6,488 nucleotides of DNA from Phycisphaerae bacterium (lineage in GTDB: Bacteria; Planctomycetota; Phycisphaerae; UBA1845): assembly GCA_029260155.1 (NCBI GenBank), contig JAJDDU010000496.1, forward strand, positions 1 to 6,488, in the 5' to 3' direction. Positions 1 through 5,808 of this stretch are shown here, one piece after another. A program made the translations under genes and the position numbers. The notes beneath the pieces are model-generated. The model was not told the DNA's origin. It worked only from the letters and a program-made list of their open reading frames with translations, and did no database searches. Numbering within the stretch: the stretch's first letter is position 1; each line of letters starts with the position of its first letter.

Positions 1-1
1 C

Positions 2-1810
2 CTGCCGATTATTGTGATGTGCGCGCTCGGCGTGTCGCTGTTCGAAGCGTTGTCCATTCTCCCGTCGCACCTCGCAGAATGGCTTAAGCCGGCGCGCCCG
101 ACGGCCGCAACCCAATCACCGTCTCGCGGCAGGGCGTGGGCTGCGCATTTCCGTGCGGCGCAGGCTTTTTTTCTCAAAACGATGTTGCTCGGCGGGTACG
201 AGCGATTTCTGCGTAAGGCCGTCACCTACCGCTACGTGACGATGGCGGCGTTGGTGGCCGTTCTCATCGTGACGGTGGGCATGGTTGTCGGCGGGCGCGT
301 GCCGATAGTCTATTTGCAAAAGGTTGATTCCGAGACGGTCCTCGCCAACCTCAAGATGCCGGTCGGAACGCCGTTCGGCGGAACGGACACTGCGATTCAG
401 CGGATCGAACGCGCCACGATGGATCTGGGTAGCGAACTCGACTCGATGTTCACGCTCATCGGATCGCAATACTCTCCAGATGGCCAGAGCAGCGGGCGCG
501 GCTCACACTTGGGGCAGTTGATCGTCGAACTTACCGTGCTCGAGGAGCGCGATCGCTCCAGCGAGGAAATCCTCCGCGAACTGCGGGTCAAGACCGCCGA
601 CATTCCCGGCGTGAACGCCCTTCGCTTCACCGCGATGCACGGCGGGCCGGGCGGCATTGCAATCGCAATCGAAATCAGCGGGCCACGCCTCGACGACTTG
701 GTCGCCGTTTCCGACAGGGTGAAATCCAAGCTCGCAGACTACGCAGGCGTATTCGACATCGACGACGATTTCGACGCCGGGCGGCGGGAGGTACAAATCG
801 AACTGCTCGACTCCGCCCGAGCGCTGGGCCTTACGACGCAATCTCTGGCCACGCAGGTGCGTGGGGCGTTTTACGGCATCGAGGCGCGGAAGATCCAGCG
901 TGATCGTGAAGACGTCAAGATCATGGTGCGCTATCCGCAGTCGGCGCGAACAGAGCTGTCCGACATTGAGTCTATGTGGGTGGCCACTCCCGACAGCGTG
1001 CTCGTGCCCTTCGGCGAGGTCGCCCGCTTCAAAGAAGGCCGAACCTACGCGACAATCCGCCGAAAAGACCAGCAACGAACAGTGACCGTCACCGCAGACG
1101 TGGATCAAGCAGCGGGCAACGCGCGCAACATCAACGCCGACCTCGAAACGATCTTCCCGGAGCTCGAACGTGAATTCCCCGGAATCCGGCTGGCATTCGG
1201 CGGACAGAACCGCGAATTCGCGAAATCGTTCGGCTCACTAAAACGCGATTTTCTGGTCGCGGCCACATTGATATTCGTCATCCTGACGGGGCTGTTCAAG
1301 AGCTACACGCAACCGTTGATTGTCATGACCGCGATTCCATTCGGGATCATAGGAGCCGTCGGCGGACACTATCTTATGGGGTATCCGATCACCCTCATGT
1401 CACTGATCGGCTTCGTCGCATTGACCGGGATCGTGGTGAACGACGCGCTGATTCTCGTCGACTGGATCAACCGCCGTCGTGCCGAGGGCGTGTCGACTTA
1501 CGAAGCGGTCATAGCGGGCGGCCGGGCGCGCATGCGGGCAATTCTATTGACCTCGATCACCACTGTGCTGGGGTTGGCCCCGCTGTTGTTGGAGACGTCT
1601 TTTCAGGCGCGGTTCCTGATCCCGATGGGCATCTCGATAGCGGCCGGCGTAGCATTCGCCACCGTGCTCACGCTCGTGGCTGTGCCGGCGCTGTACATGA
1701 TCCTCGCGGATTTCCACACTACAGCGGCGCGCATCGGCGTCTATTACGGACTCGGTCCGCCGGCAGACGCCCCATCCGCGTACGTCACGGGGGGCGGAGC
1801 AGATGCTTGA
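2..1810 (+). CDS. RND-family (AcrB/HAE1-like) efflux transporter, C-terminal part
   Basis: This is the C-terminal ~600 residues of an inner-membrane proton-driven RND transporter, which normally exports drugs, metals or lipophilic compounds as part of a tripartite pump. The frame is open to the left edge, so the start codon lies upstream; the family is usually over 1,000 residues. Visible in order: the end of a membrane helix reading into FEALSILPSHLA (nt 2-85, the usual end of the first helix bundle), a cytoplasmic loop, a helix at about nt 230-295, a large periplasmic porter-type domain (about nt 300-1245), and a hydrophobic bundle at about nt 1250-1720 with GIVVNDALILVDW (nt 1427-1465) and TSITTVLGLAPLL. 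The position of the conserved TM10 lysine of AcrB is Asn here. The gene ends with TGA 3 nt from the stop of a convergent gene. No adaptor or outer-membrane partner is in the window, and substrate cannot be inferred. Confidence 0.93.
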   Translation: MPIIVMCALGVSLFEALSILPSHLAEWLKPARPTAATQSPSRGRAWAAHFRAAQAFFLKTMLLGGYERFLRKAVTYRYVTMAALVAVLIVTVGMVVGGRVPIVYLQKVDSETVLANLKMPVGTPFGGTDTAIQRIERATMDLGSELDSMFTLIGSQYSPDGQSSGRGSHLGQLIVELTVLEERDRSSEEILRELRVKTADIPGVNALRFTAMHGGPGGIAIAIEISGPRLDDLVAVSDRVKSKLADYAGVFDIDDDFDAGRREVQIELLDSARALGLTTQSLATQVRGAFYGIEARKIQRDREDVKIMVRYPQSARTELSDIESMWVATPDSVLVPFGEVARFKEGRTYATIRRKDQQRTVTVTADVDQAAGNARNINADLETIFPELEREFPGIRLAFGGQNREFAKSFGSLKRDFLVAATLIFVILTGLFKSYTQPLIVMTAIPFGIIGAVGGHYLMGYPITLMSLIGFVALTGIVVNDALILVDWINRRRAEGVSTYEAVIAGGRARMRAILLTSITTVLGLAPLLLETSFQARFLIPMGISIAAGVAFATVLTLVAVPALYMILADFHTTAARIGVYYGLGPPADAPSAYVTGGGADA

Positions 1811-1813
1811 GCG

Positions 1814-2308
1814 CTACGCCTTCACGTCCAATCGCGACCCGGACGCCCCGCCGCCGCCCAGTTCTCCTTCGGTGGTCGTCTGAATCGCCTGGTCGCTGTA
1901 GACCAGCGTCGACTGGTGTTGGATCTGCACGATGTTGGTTTCCGAGAACAGCGCGATCTGCGACGGACGCCCAAACGAATCCAGATTCGCCGCCAGCCCC
2001 GCCAGTTCGGTCGCTTTGTGGGATGTGTTGTCCTCGTCGCGACCGAGCAACGCCTGGAGAATCAACAAGGCGATAATCATGCGAAGCTGCTGGTCGCCCG
2101 CCAACTCCGGACCGAAGGACGCGAGTAGGTCGTCGACCTGTGTCTGCACCGAGATCGCAGACTGACTGAGACTCGGTGTTCCGCCGGTAATCGCACCGGC
2201 CGCTGACGCCTGCGTCCCTGTAGATGCGGTTCCCCCGCCCGGGCGTATGTCATAGCCCGCGAATCCGCCGCCACTCGAATCGAACTGAATCGGACTGGTC
2301 ACTTTCAT
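1814..2308 (-). CDS. Hypothetical Gly/Ser/Thr-rich protein, 164 aa
   Basis: I do not recognise this protein. The reading frame has regular codon use for the region and ends in TAG. From ATG at 2308 the N-terminal ~50 residues are rich in Gly, Ser, Thr and Ala and look disordered. Residues about 55-90 form a likely amphipathic-to-hydrophobic helix including RMIIALLILQALLG (76-89), followed by a charged DED turn. Residues about 115-145 look beta-prone (QIALFSETNIVQIQHQSTLV), and the C-terminus is again Gly-rich (ELGGGGASG). There is no signal peptide or clear membrane helix; the hydrophobic stretch is short. GGAGGG lies directly against the ATG with no spacer, which is unusual. An in-frame GTG at 2338 would add 10 residues (MGAEVRAYGG) and is an alternative start. 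It is transcribed away from ispE and converges on the RND gene. Confidence 0.72.
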   Translation of the reverse strand: MKVTSPIQFDSSGGGFAGYDIRPGGGTASTGTQASAAGAITGGTPSLSQSAISVQTQVDDLLASFGPELAGDQQLRMIIALLILQALLGRDEDNTSHKATELAGLAANLDSFGRPSQIALFSETNIVQIQHQSTLVYSDQAIQTTTEGELGGGGASGSRLDVKA

Positions 2309-2344
2309 CCCTCCATATGCGCGGACCTCCGCGCCCACACCAAC

Positions 2345-2496
2345 CCCGCAACCGGCACGCCGCGATTCGGCGCGCAGACCGACGCGCTGCGTAAGAGCAT
2401 ATTTGGCAGACGGTTAGATAGGCGATGGTCGAAAGTGAACGCGTACCGATTGTAACGCCATGGGGCTTTCGATCCGCACTGCGCCCGCAACCGGCA
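2345..2496. repeat. 13-nt direct repeat pair in the divergent intergenic region
   Basis: CCCGCAACCGGCA occurs exactly at 2345-2357 and again at 2484-2496, 139 bp apart. Both copies lie between the divergent hypothetical gene and ispE, and the second ends 12 nt before the TTGACA element. They could be binding sites for a regulator or a chance GC-rich repeat. Nothing else gene-like is seen between 2309 and 2508. Confidence 0.4.
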
Positions 2497-2508
2497 ACAC
2501 GAGCGAAC

Positions 2509-2536
2509 TTGACACTCGGGGACGGACCGATAGCAT
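2509..2536 (+). promoter_or_regulatory. Sigma70-type promoter for ispE-spoVG
   Basis: A perfect TTGACA -35 box (2509-2514) is followed after 16 nt by TAGCAT (2531-2536), a 4/6 match to TATAAT. The predicted transcription start is near 2543, giving a leader of about 105 nt if ispE starts at ATG 2648, or about 15 nt if it starts at GTG 2558. No competing promoter of this quality was found upstream of ispE. Confidence 0.55.
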
Positions 2537-2647
2537 GCTCTAAGGACCGGGAATTGTGTGGCATCGCTGATACGACGGCCGATCGCCGGTGTTCGGGGCG
2601 ACGCGAAGGGCGTGCGTAAAGCGCGACGACGAGCGTTTCTACAACAA

Positions 2648-3574
2648 ATGATGGCGGCTACTCTGAAAAACGCTAGTCAATCCGGTGATGTTTGCGCGTC
2701 CACCCTCAAGGTGCAATCACCTGCCAAAATCAATCTTACACTCGAAGTTCTTGGCCGCCGCGCTGACGGTTACCATGACCTGCGTTCCGTGGTCGCCGGG
2801 ATCGATCTAAACGACAGTCTGGCTTTTCAGCGCCGCACCGACGCGACCATCACATTGACCTGCGACGATCCAGACTTGCCCACCGATGACCGAAACCTCG
2901 TCGTGCGTGCGGCGCAGATGCTGGCGAAATCGACTGGTTGTCGCGAGGGTGTCTCGATCGAGCTGAACAAGCGAATTCCCCTTGCTTCCGGGTTGGGCGG
3001 AGGGAGCGGCAATGCTGCGGCAACGTTGGCCGCATTGAACCGACTTTGGGGGCTCAGACTCGGCATCGAGGAACTCTCGCAGATGGGGGCTCAACTGGGT
3101 TCGGATGTCCCGCTGTTCTTCGCCCTACCGTCTGCGAGGATTTCGGGGCGCGGCGATGAGGTCGAGCGGGTGGACCTCGGCTGGAGCGGATGGGTACTTC
3201 TAGTATTCGCGGGATGCACCGTCTCGACCGCGGATGTCTACGCCGCATGGTCCGCCGATGATCTAGACGATCGAGACGAGTCTCCTGCGGACGCCATCAC
3301 CCAAGCCCGCACCGCAGACGAAGTCGCCGGCCTCTGTCGTAACGACCTGGAGCCCGCGGTATTTCGCGTCGCACCGCGAGTGCAAGAACTGCACAAAGCG
3401 ATCGGCGCCCGCGTCCAGCGACCAGTCCGTGTTTCCGGCGCGGGGCAAACTGTCTTCATCCCATTCGATGATCGTACTGAGGCGGAAGATGTTCGATTGA
3501 AGCTACAATCAGAAGCGATAGGCACCGGGTCGTGTCTTGTCAGAGCATGGACCGACCCACTGAAGATTGCGTAA
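2648..3574 (+). CDS. ispE: 4-diphosphocytidyl-2-C-methyl-D-erythritol kinase
   Basis: IspE phosphorylates the 2-hydroxyl of CDP-ME with ATP to give CDP-ME 2-phosphate, the fourth step of the cytosolic MEP pathway to IPP and DMAPP. The 308-residue product shows GHMP-kinase signatures: SPAKINLTLEV (24-34, substrate-site Lys27), DGYHDLRSV (40-48, His43), the phosphate loop PLASGLGGGSGNAA (111-124), LGSDVPLFF (150-158, probable catalytic Asp153), NDLEPAVF (232-239) and the C-terminal glycine motif VSGAGQTVF (262-270). The loop reads GGGSGNAA where the family usually has GGGSSNAA. The start is uncertain. ATG 2648 gives a length near the usual 280-300 residues but has no clear ribosome binding site. 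GTG 2558 has AAGGA 11 nt upstream and adds 30 Arg-rich residues whose codon use looks noncoding. It is followed by spoVG after 9 nt, so the two are probably co-transcribed. Confidence 0.95.
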   Translation: MMAATLKNASQSGDVCASTLKVQSPAKINLTLEVLGRRADGYHDLRSVVAGIDLNDSLAFQRRTDATITLTCDDPDLPTDDRNLVVRAAQMLAKSTGCREGVSIELNKRIPLASGLGGGSGNAAATLAALNRLWGLRLGIEELSQMGAQLGSDVPLFFALPSARISGRGDEVERVDLGWSGWVLLVFAGCTVSTADVYAAWSADDLDDRDESPADAITQARTADEVAGLCRNDLEPAVFRVAPRVQELHKAIGARVQRPVRVSGAGQTVFIPFDDRTEAEDVRLKLQSEAIGTGSCLVRAWTDPLKIA

Positions 3575-3583
3575 GGACCAACC
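3572..3583 (+). promoter_or_regulatory. spoVG ribosome binding site fused to the ispE stop codon
   Basis: TAAGGACCAACC joins the ispE TAA stop to an AAGGA Shine-Dalgarno core (3573-3577), 6 nt before the spoVG ATG. This supports the start at 3584 and suggests translational coupling between the two genes. The same octamer TAAGGACC occurs at 2541-2548 ahead of the alternative ispE GTG. Confidence 0.7.
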
Positions 3584-4618
3584 ATGGAAATCACTGAAGT
3601 TCGCGTGAAACTCATTCAAAACCCGTCGGACCGACTCAAGGCCTTTTGCTCGGTGACTTTCGATGGCGATTTCGTCATCCGTGACATTAAGGTGATCGAG
3701 GGAACTGGCGGAGTATTCGTGGCCATGCCGTCGCGAAAGCTGTCCGATCACTGCCCGAAGTGCCATTCCAAGAACCACTTGCGAGCGCAGTATTGCAACG
3801 AATGCGGCGCTGCCCTGGGCAAGGAACGGGTGCGATGCGACGACGCGGGACGTCGGAAACTGCACGCCGACATTGCCCATCCGATCAACTCCGAGTGTCG
3901 ACAGAGCCTTCAGGAATGCGTCGTCGAAGCCTTCGAGAAGGAATCGGATGCGTCGAAGAATCCCGACTATCAGCCGGCGAACTACGACGACGACTACAAC
4001 GAGGAAGAGGCGGAAGCGGTAGCGGAGGTGGAGGAAGTAGAGGAGGTCGAGGAGATCGAGGAGGTTGATGTCATCAACACTTCTGATGACGATGACGAAG
4101 CCGCCGGTCCCGACGCATACGGACAGATGATCCTGGAACTCAAACGTGACGCTGCCGATCGTCGCACGGGTACGAATAGAACGTCTGGGCGCACCCCTCG
4201 CGTCGCGCCCGCCCCGCACGCTGTCAACGCAAAATCCGGTACAGATGCGGATGACGCCATTGTTGAGAAGGTCGCTCGCGTGCAGCCCAAGCCTCCCGCC
4301 CCGCACGCTGCCAACGCAAAATCCGGTAGAGATGCGGATGACGCCGTTGTTGAGAAGGTCGCTCGCGTGCAGCCCAAGCCTCCCGCCCCGGATCGCGCAC
4401 CGCCCCCCCCGCCGCCGTCACCCTCACCGTCGTTCAGCGATGATGACGGCTTCGGCGCCGGACTCGAACCGAAGCGCGTCTCCAGAAAACCGCCTGAAAC
4501 CCGAGCTGAACCCAAACGCGAACCCAAACGCGCGCCCGAGCGGACCCCTGAGCGAGCGCCCGAACCAGCCGTGGTCGAGGCTGACGATGGCGACGATTTC
4601 GGCGCGGGTCTACTGTAG
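3584..4618 (+). CDS. spoVG: SpoVG-family protein with zinc-ribbon insertion and long low-complexity tail
   Basis: SpoVG is a small nucleic-acid-binding regulator, about 85-100 residues in Bacillus, where it affects septation and sporulation. This homologue has 344 residues. Residues 1-54 match the SpoVG N-half (EITEVRVKLI, DGDFVIRDIKVIEG, VFVAMPSRK), and 92-120 match the C-half (KLHADIAHPINSECRQSLQ). Between them lies an inserted Cys4 zinc ribbon: Cys57-x2-Cys60-x10-Cys71-x2-Cys74. The tail runs: an acidic segment (134-173) with VEE triplets, two 29-residue repeats (209-237 and 238-266), PPPPPP (273-278), a DDDGFGAGL motif (286-294), basic x-P-[KE]-R units (309-328), and a second copy DDFGAGLL at the C-terminus (337-344). 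The tail is probably disordered. The ispE neighbour matches the ispE-near-spoVG order of Bacillus. SpoVG membership is clear; its role outside spore formers, the zinc ribbon's ligand and the tail's function are unknown. Confidence 0.93.
   Translation: MEITEVRVKLIQNPSDRLKAFCSVTFDGDFVIRDIKVIEGTGGVFVAMPSRKLSDHCPKCHSKNHLRAQYCNECGAALGKERVRCDDAGRRKLHADIAHPINSECRQSLQECVVEAFEKESDASKNPDYQPANYDDDYNEEEAEAVAEVEEVEEVEEIEEVDVINTSDDDDEAAGPDAYGQMILELKRDAADRRTGTNRTSGRTPRVAPAPHAVNAKSGTDADDAIVEKVARVQPKPPAPHAANAKSGRDADDAVVEKVARVQPKPPAPDRAPPPPPPSPSPSFSDDDGFGAGLEPKRVSRKPPETRAEPKREPKRAPERTPERAPEPAVVEADDGDDFGAGLL
4208..4381 (+). repeat. Two in-frame 87-bp tandem repeats within spoVG
   Basis: Units 4208-4294 and 4295-4381 are identical except at three positions, and each encodes 29 residues beginning PAPHA and ending RVQPKP. 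A third unit begins (PAP) but is lost in polyproline. The differences change Val to Ala, Thr to Arg and Ile to Val. The near identity at DNA level indicates a recent duplication in the disordered tail. Confidence 0.92.
4508..4567 (+). repeat. 12-bp units encoding x-P-[KE]-R in spoVG
   Basis: Five consecutive four-residue units read EPKR, EPKR, APER, TPER, APEP. The first two are identical at DNA level (GAACCCAAACGC at 4508 and 4520). They form a basic, proline-rich segment just before the C-terminal DDFGAGLL motif. Confidence 0.75.
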
Positions 4619-4624
4619 GTGAAG

Positions 4625-4659
4625 AATTGTGAATTCAGAATTCAGAATCATGAATCCTG
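4625..4659. repeat. Degenerate heptanucleotide tandem repeat
   Basis: Five consecutive 7-nt units, AATTGTG, AATTCAG, AATTCAG, AATCATG and AATCCTG, begin 6 nt after the spoVG stop codon. The AT-rich tract contrasts with the GC-rich surroundings. It resembles short intergenic heptamer repeats known from some bacterial lineages, such as the STRR repeats of cyanobacteria. It could be a dispersed family in this genome, but only one locus is visible here. Confidence 0.6.
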
Positions 4660-4693
4660 GCAAGAGTTCAGCCGCTCACAACGCGATGGGTGG

Positions 4694-4718
4694 CACGGTC
4701 TTGCGCAACAAGGCCGTG
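4694..4718. terminator. Hairpin between convergent genes, possible bidirectional terminator or REP-like element
   Basis: CACGGTCTTG (4694-4703) pairs with CAAGGCCGTG (4709-4718) around a 5-nt CGCAA loop: ten pairs, one of them G-U. It lies between the convergent ends of spoVG (4618) and the minus-strand gene (4745). No T-tract follows on either strand, so it is not a classical intrinsic terminator. It could instead be one copy of a dispersed palindromic repeat. Confidence 0.5.
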
Positions 4719-4744
4719 GGACAGCCTGCGTTGGTCACGGTCGT

Positions 4745-5401
4745 TCAGTCCATGCGCGGGCGATTGCCGCGCAGAATATCGACCACACGCCGAACGGTGG
4801 CTTGATCGTCGCGTGATGCCTCGACGGTCACCTTGCTACTCTGCCGGGAGACGAGCACGGGGACGTCCTCGAAAGCGAGCAGCGTAGCCAGTGCGCGGGC
4901 AGTCGCCCCGGTGAGCTTGTGTCGACGGGTCGTGTCAAATGTCGGGCGCAATTCGTCCATCCGTTCGCCGCAATCCCGTTGATGTGCACACCGCTCACGC
5001 GTGAGAAGATCCACGAGCACGTCGATGCTTTCGACCTCGTCGATCGTCCCGCGGATGTACACACCGTCATCATCCCGCCCGACGATCACCCGCACGCTGG
5101 AGGGGCGCAACAATTCGTACAGCGCGTCCGCCTTCGCAGGGGGTAGGACGAAGCTACGCTGGACCTGCGGCACCGTCGTCCGAATCCCGCGGTCCCGTCG
5201 CGCGTAGTGCATCGCGCCGAAGCCGACACAAACCGAAGCGAATACGCCCGCCATCAGGACTACGATCGCGAGACCCACGCCCATTCCGCCGCGCGGCGGC
5301 GAGGGCGCCCTGTACACCGGTTGGCCGCACGTACAGCAGAACCGCGCGTGCGGCGGGTTGGCGGCGCGGCAGATTGTGCATTGAGCGACCGTCGTACCCA
5401 T
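4745..5401 (-). CDS. Zinc-ribbon, single-helix membrane protein with duplicated secretin-N-like module
   Basis: This 218-residue protein is not assigned to a named family. Residues 8-25 form a zinc ribbon: Cys8-x2-Cys11-x10-Cys22-x2-Cys25, with an extra Cys23. Residues 31-39 are a Pro/Arg linker, and 40-64 a hydrophobic helix (MGVGLAIVVLMAGVFASVCV) followed by positive HYARRDRG. The zinc ribbon is therefore probably cytoplasmic and the rest extracytoplasmic if the positive-inside rule is overridden by N-in topology; orientation is uncertain. Two modules follow, about 85-135 and 162-212. Each has helix (A-x-AL-x-x-LL), strand (VRVIV; VPVLV), strand (GVYIRG; KVTVEA) and helix (VDLL; VVDIL), resembling short secretin/TonB N-domains. 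Between them lies Cys138-x5-Cys144, a possible disulfide or metal site. No clear Shine-Dalgarno precedes ATG 5401. It converges on spoVG and is divergent from the iron-sulfur gene. Confidence 0.85.
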   Translation of the reverse strand: MGTTVAQCTICRAANPPHARFCCTCGQPVYRAPSPPRGGMGVGLAIVVLMAGVFASVCVGFGAMHYARRDRGIRTTVPQVQRSFVLPPAKADALYELLRPSSVRVIVGRDDDGVYIRGTIDEVESIDVLVDLLTRERCAHQRDCGERMDELRPTFDTTRRHKLTGATARALATLLAFEDVPVLVSRQSSKVTVEASRDDQATVRRVVDILRGNRPRMD

Positions 5402-5808
5402 AATCTATCACATATCGCCGGCGACGCCCGATAGAATACCCGTCGATTCTTGTAACCGGCTGCGGCGCTCCGTTGGCCGACGAACATCGACTGCGCACCA
5501 TCAAAGGGCATATCGGACCGGCTGGCAGTCGAAAAACTAGTCCTTGGAGCGACTCGTGACGACGATACGTGCTTGGCGGGAAAAGGGCATGTCGCATCGG
5601 TACAATCTGGCGTCGCCGAATCGATCGAGAGGGCACCTGCGTCGCAGTAGATCCCGCAGCGATCGTTAGGCATACAAATTGAAATGAAGGTTCATGGCGT
5701 TAATGTCGCAGCTAAACGCTTGTGGCTGCACATCAATGACTCTATGATGGTAGGCCGTTGTCCAGTCGGCGGCACGATTGACATGCTGAAGACCGGTTGG
5801 AGGGCAAT
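5402..5808. other. 407-nt divergent intergenic region
   Basis: No convincing gene is seen here. Minus-strand frames that run through it are out of frame with the zinc-ribbon gene they overlap and look like shadows. A plus-strand 42-codon frame (5684-5812, starting MKVHGVNVAA) overlaps the next start by ATGA but has a poor ribosome binding site, and a promoter-like element falls inside it. An 8-nt palindrome CGCCGGCG lies at 5416-5423. Control of both flanking genes presumably sits here. Confidence 0.6.
5720..5748 (+). promoter_or_regulatory. Promoter candidate for the iron-sulfur membrane protein gene
   Basis: TTGTGG (5720-5725) and TATGAT (5743-5748, 5/6 to TATAAT) are separated by exactly 17 nt. 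The predicted start of transcription is near 5755, giving a leader of about 54 nt to ATG 5809. The -35 match is only 3/6. Confidence 0.4.

Noticed and set aside
548..555. GCGATCGC octamer (HIP1-like palindrome)
   Set aside because: Only one copy, inside coding sequence; no enrichment in the window, so no sign of a cyanobacterial origin.
503..1108. Minus-strand 201-codon frame opposite the RND gene
   Set aside because: It lies wholly within the conserved RND porter domain and has no recognisable domain.
2368..2392. Weak inverted repeat CGCAG...CTGCG upstream of ispE
   Set aside because: Only a 5-bp stem with a 9-nt loop in GC-rich DNA; expected by chance.
3509..4306. Long minus-strand frame (265 codons) opposite ispE end and spoVG
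   Set aside because: It is antisense to a clear SpoVG domain, and its runs of Val, Leu and Arg are the reverse reading of the acidic repeat tract.
3994..4527. Minus-strand 177-codon frame with Ser/Gly repeats
   Set aside because: It is the mirror of the spoVG low-complexity and 87-bp repeats; no independent start signal or domain.
5589..5669. 26-codon plus-strand frame starting MSHRYNLASP
   Set aside because: Very short, Arg/Ser-rich, isolated, and not coupled to any neighbour.
5154..5673. Two minus-strand frames across the start of the zinc-ribbon gene
   Set aside because: They overlap a gene with clear zinc ribbon, membrane helix and repeat modules in another frame; their composition (Arg, Ser, Pro rich) is typical of shadows.
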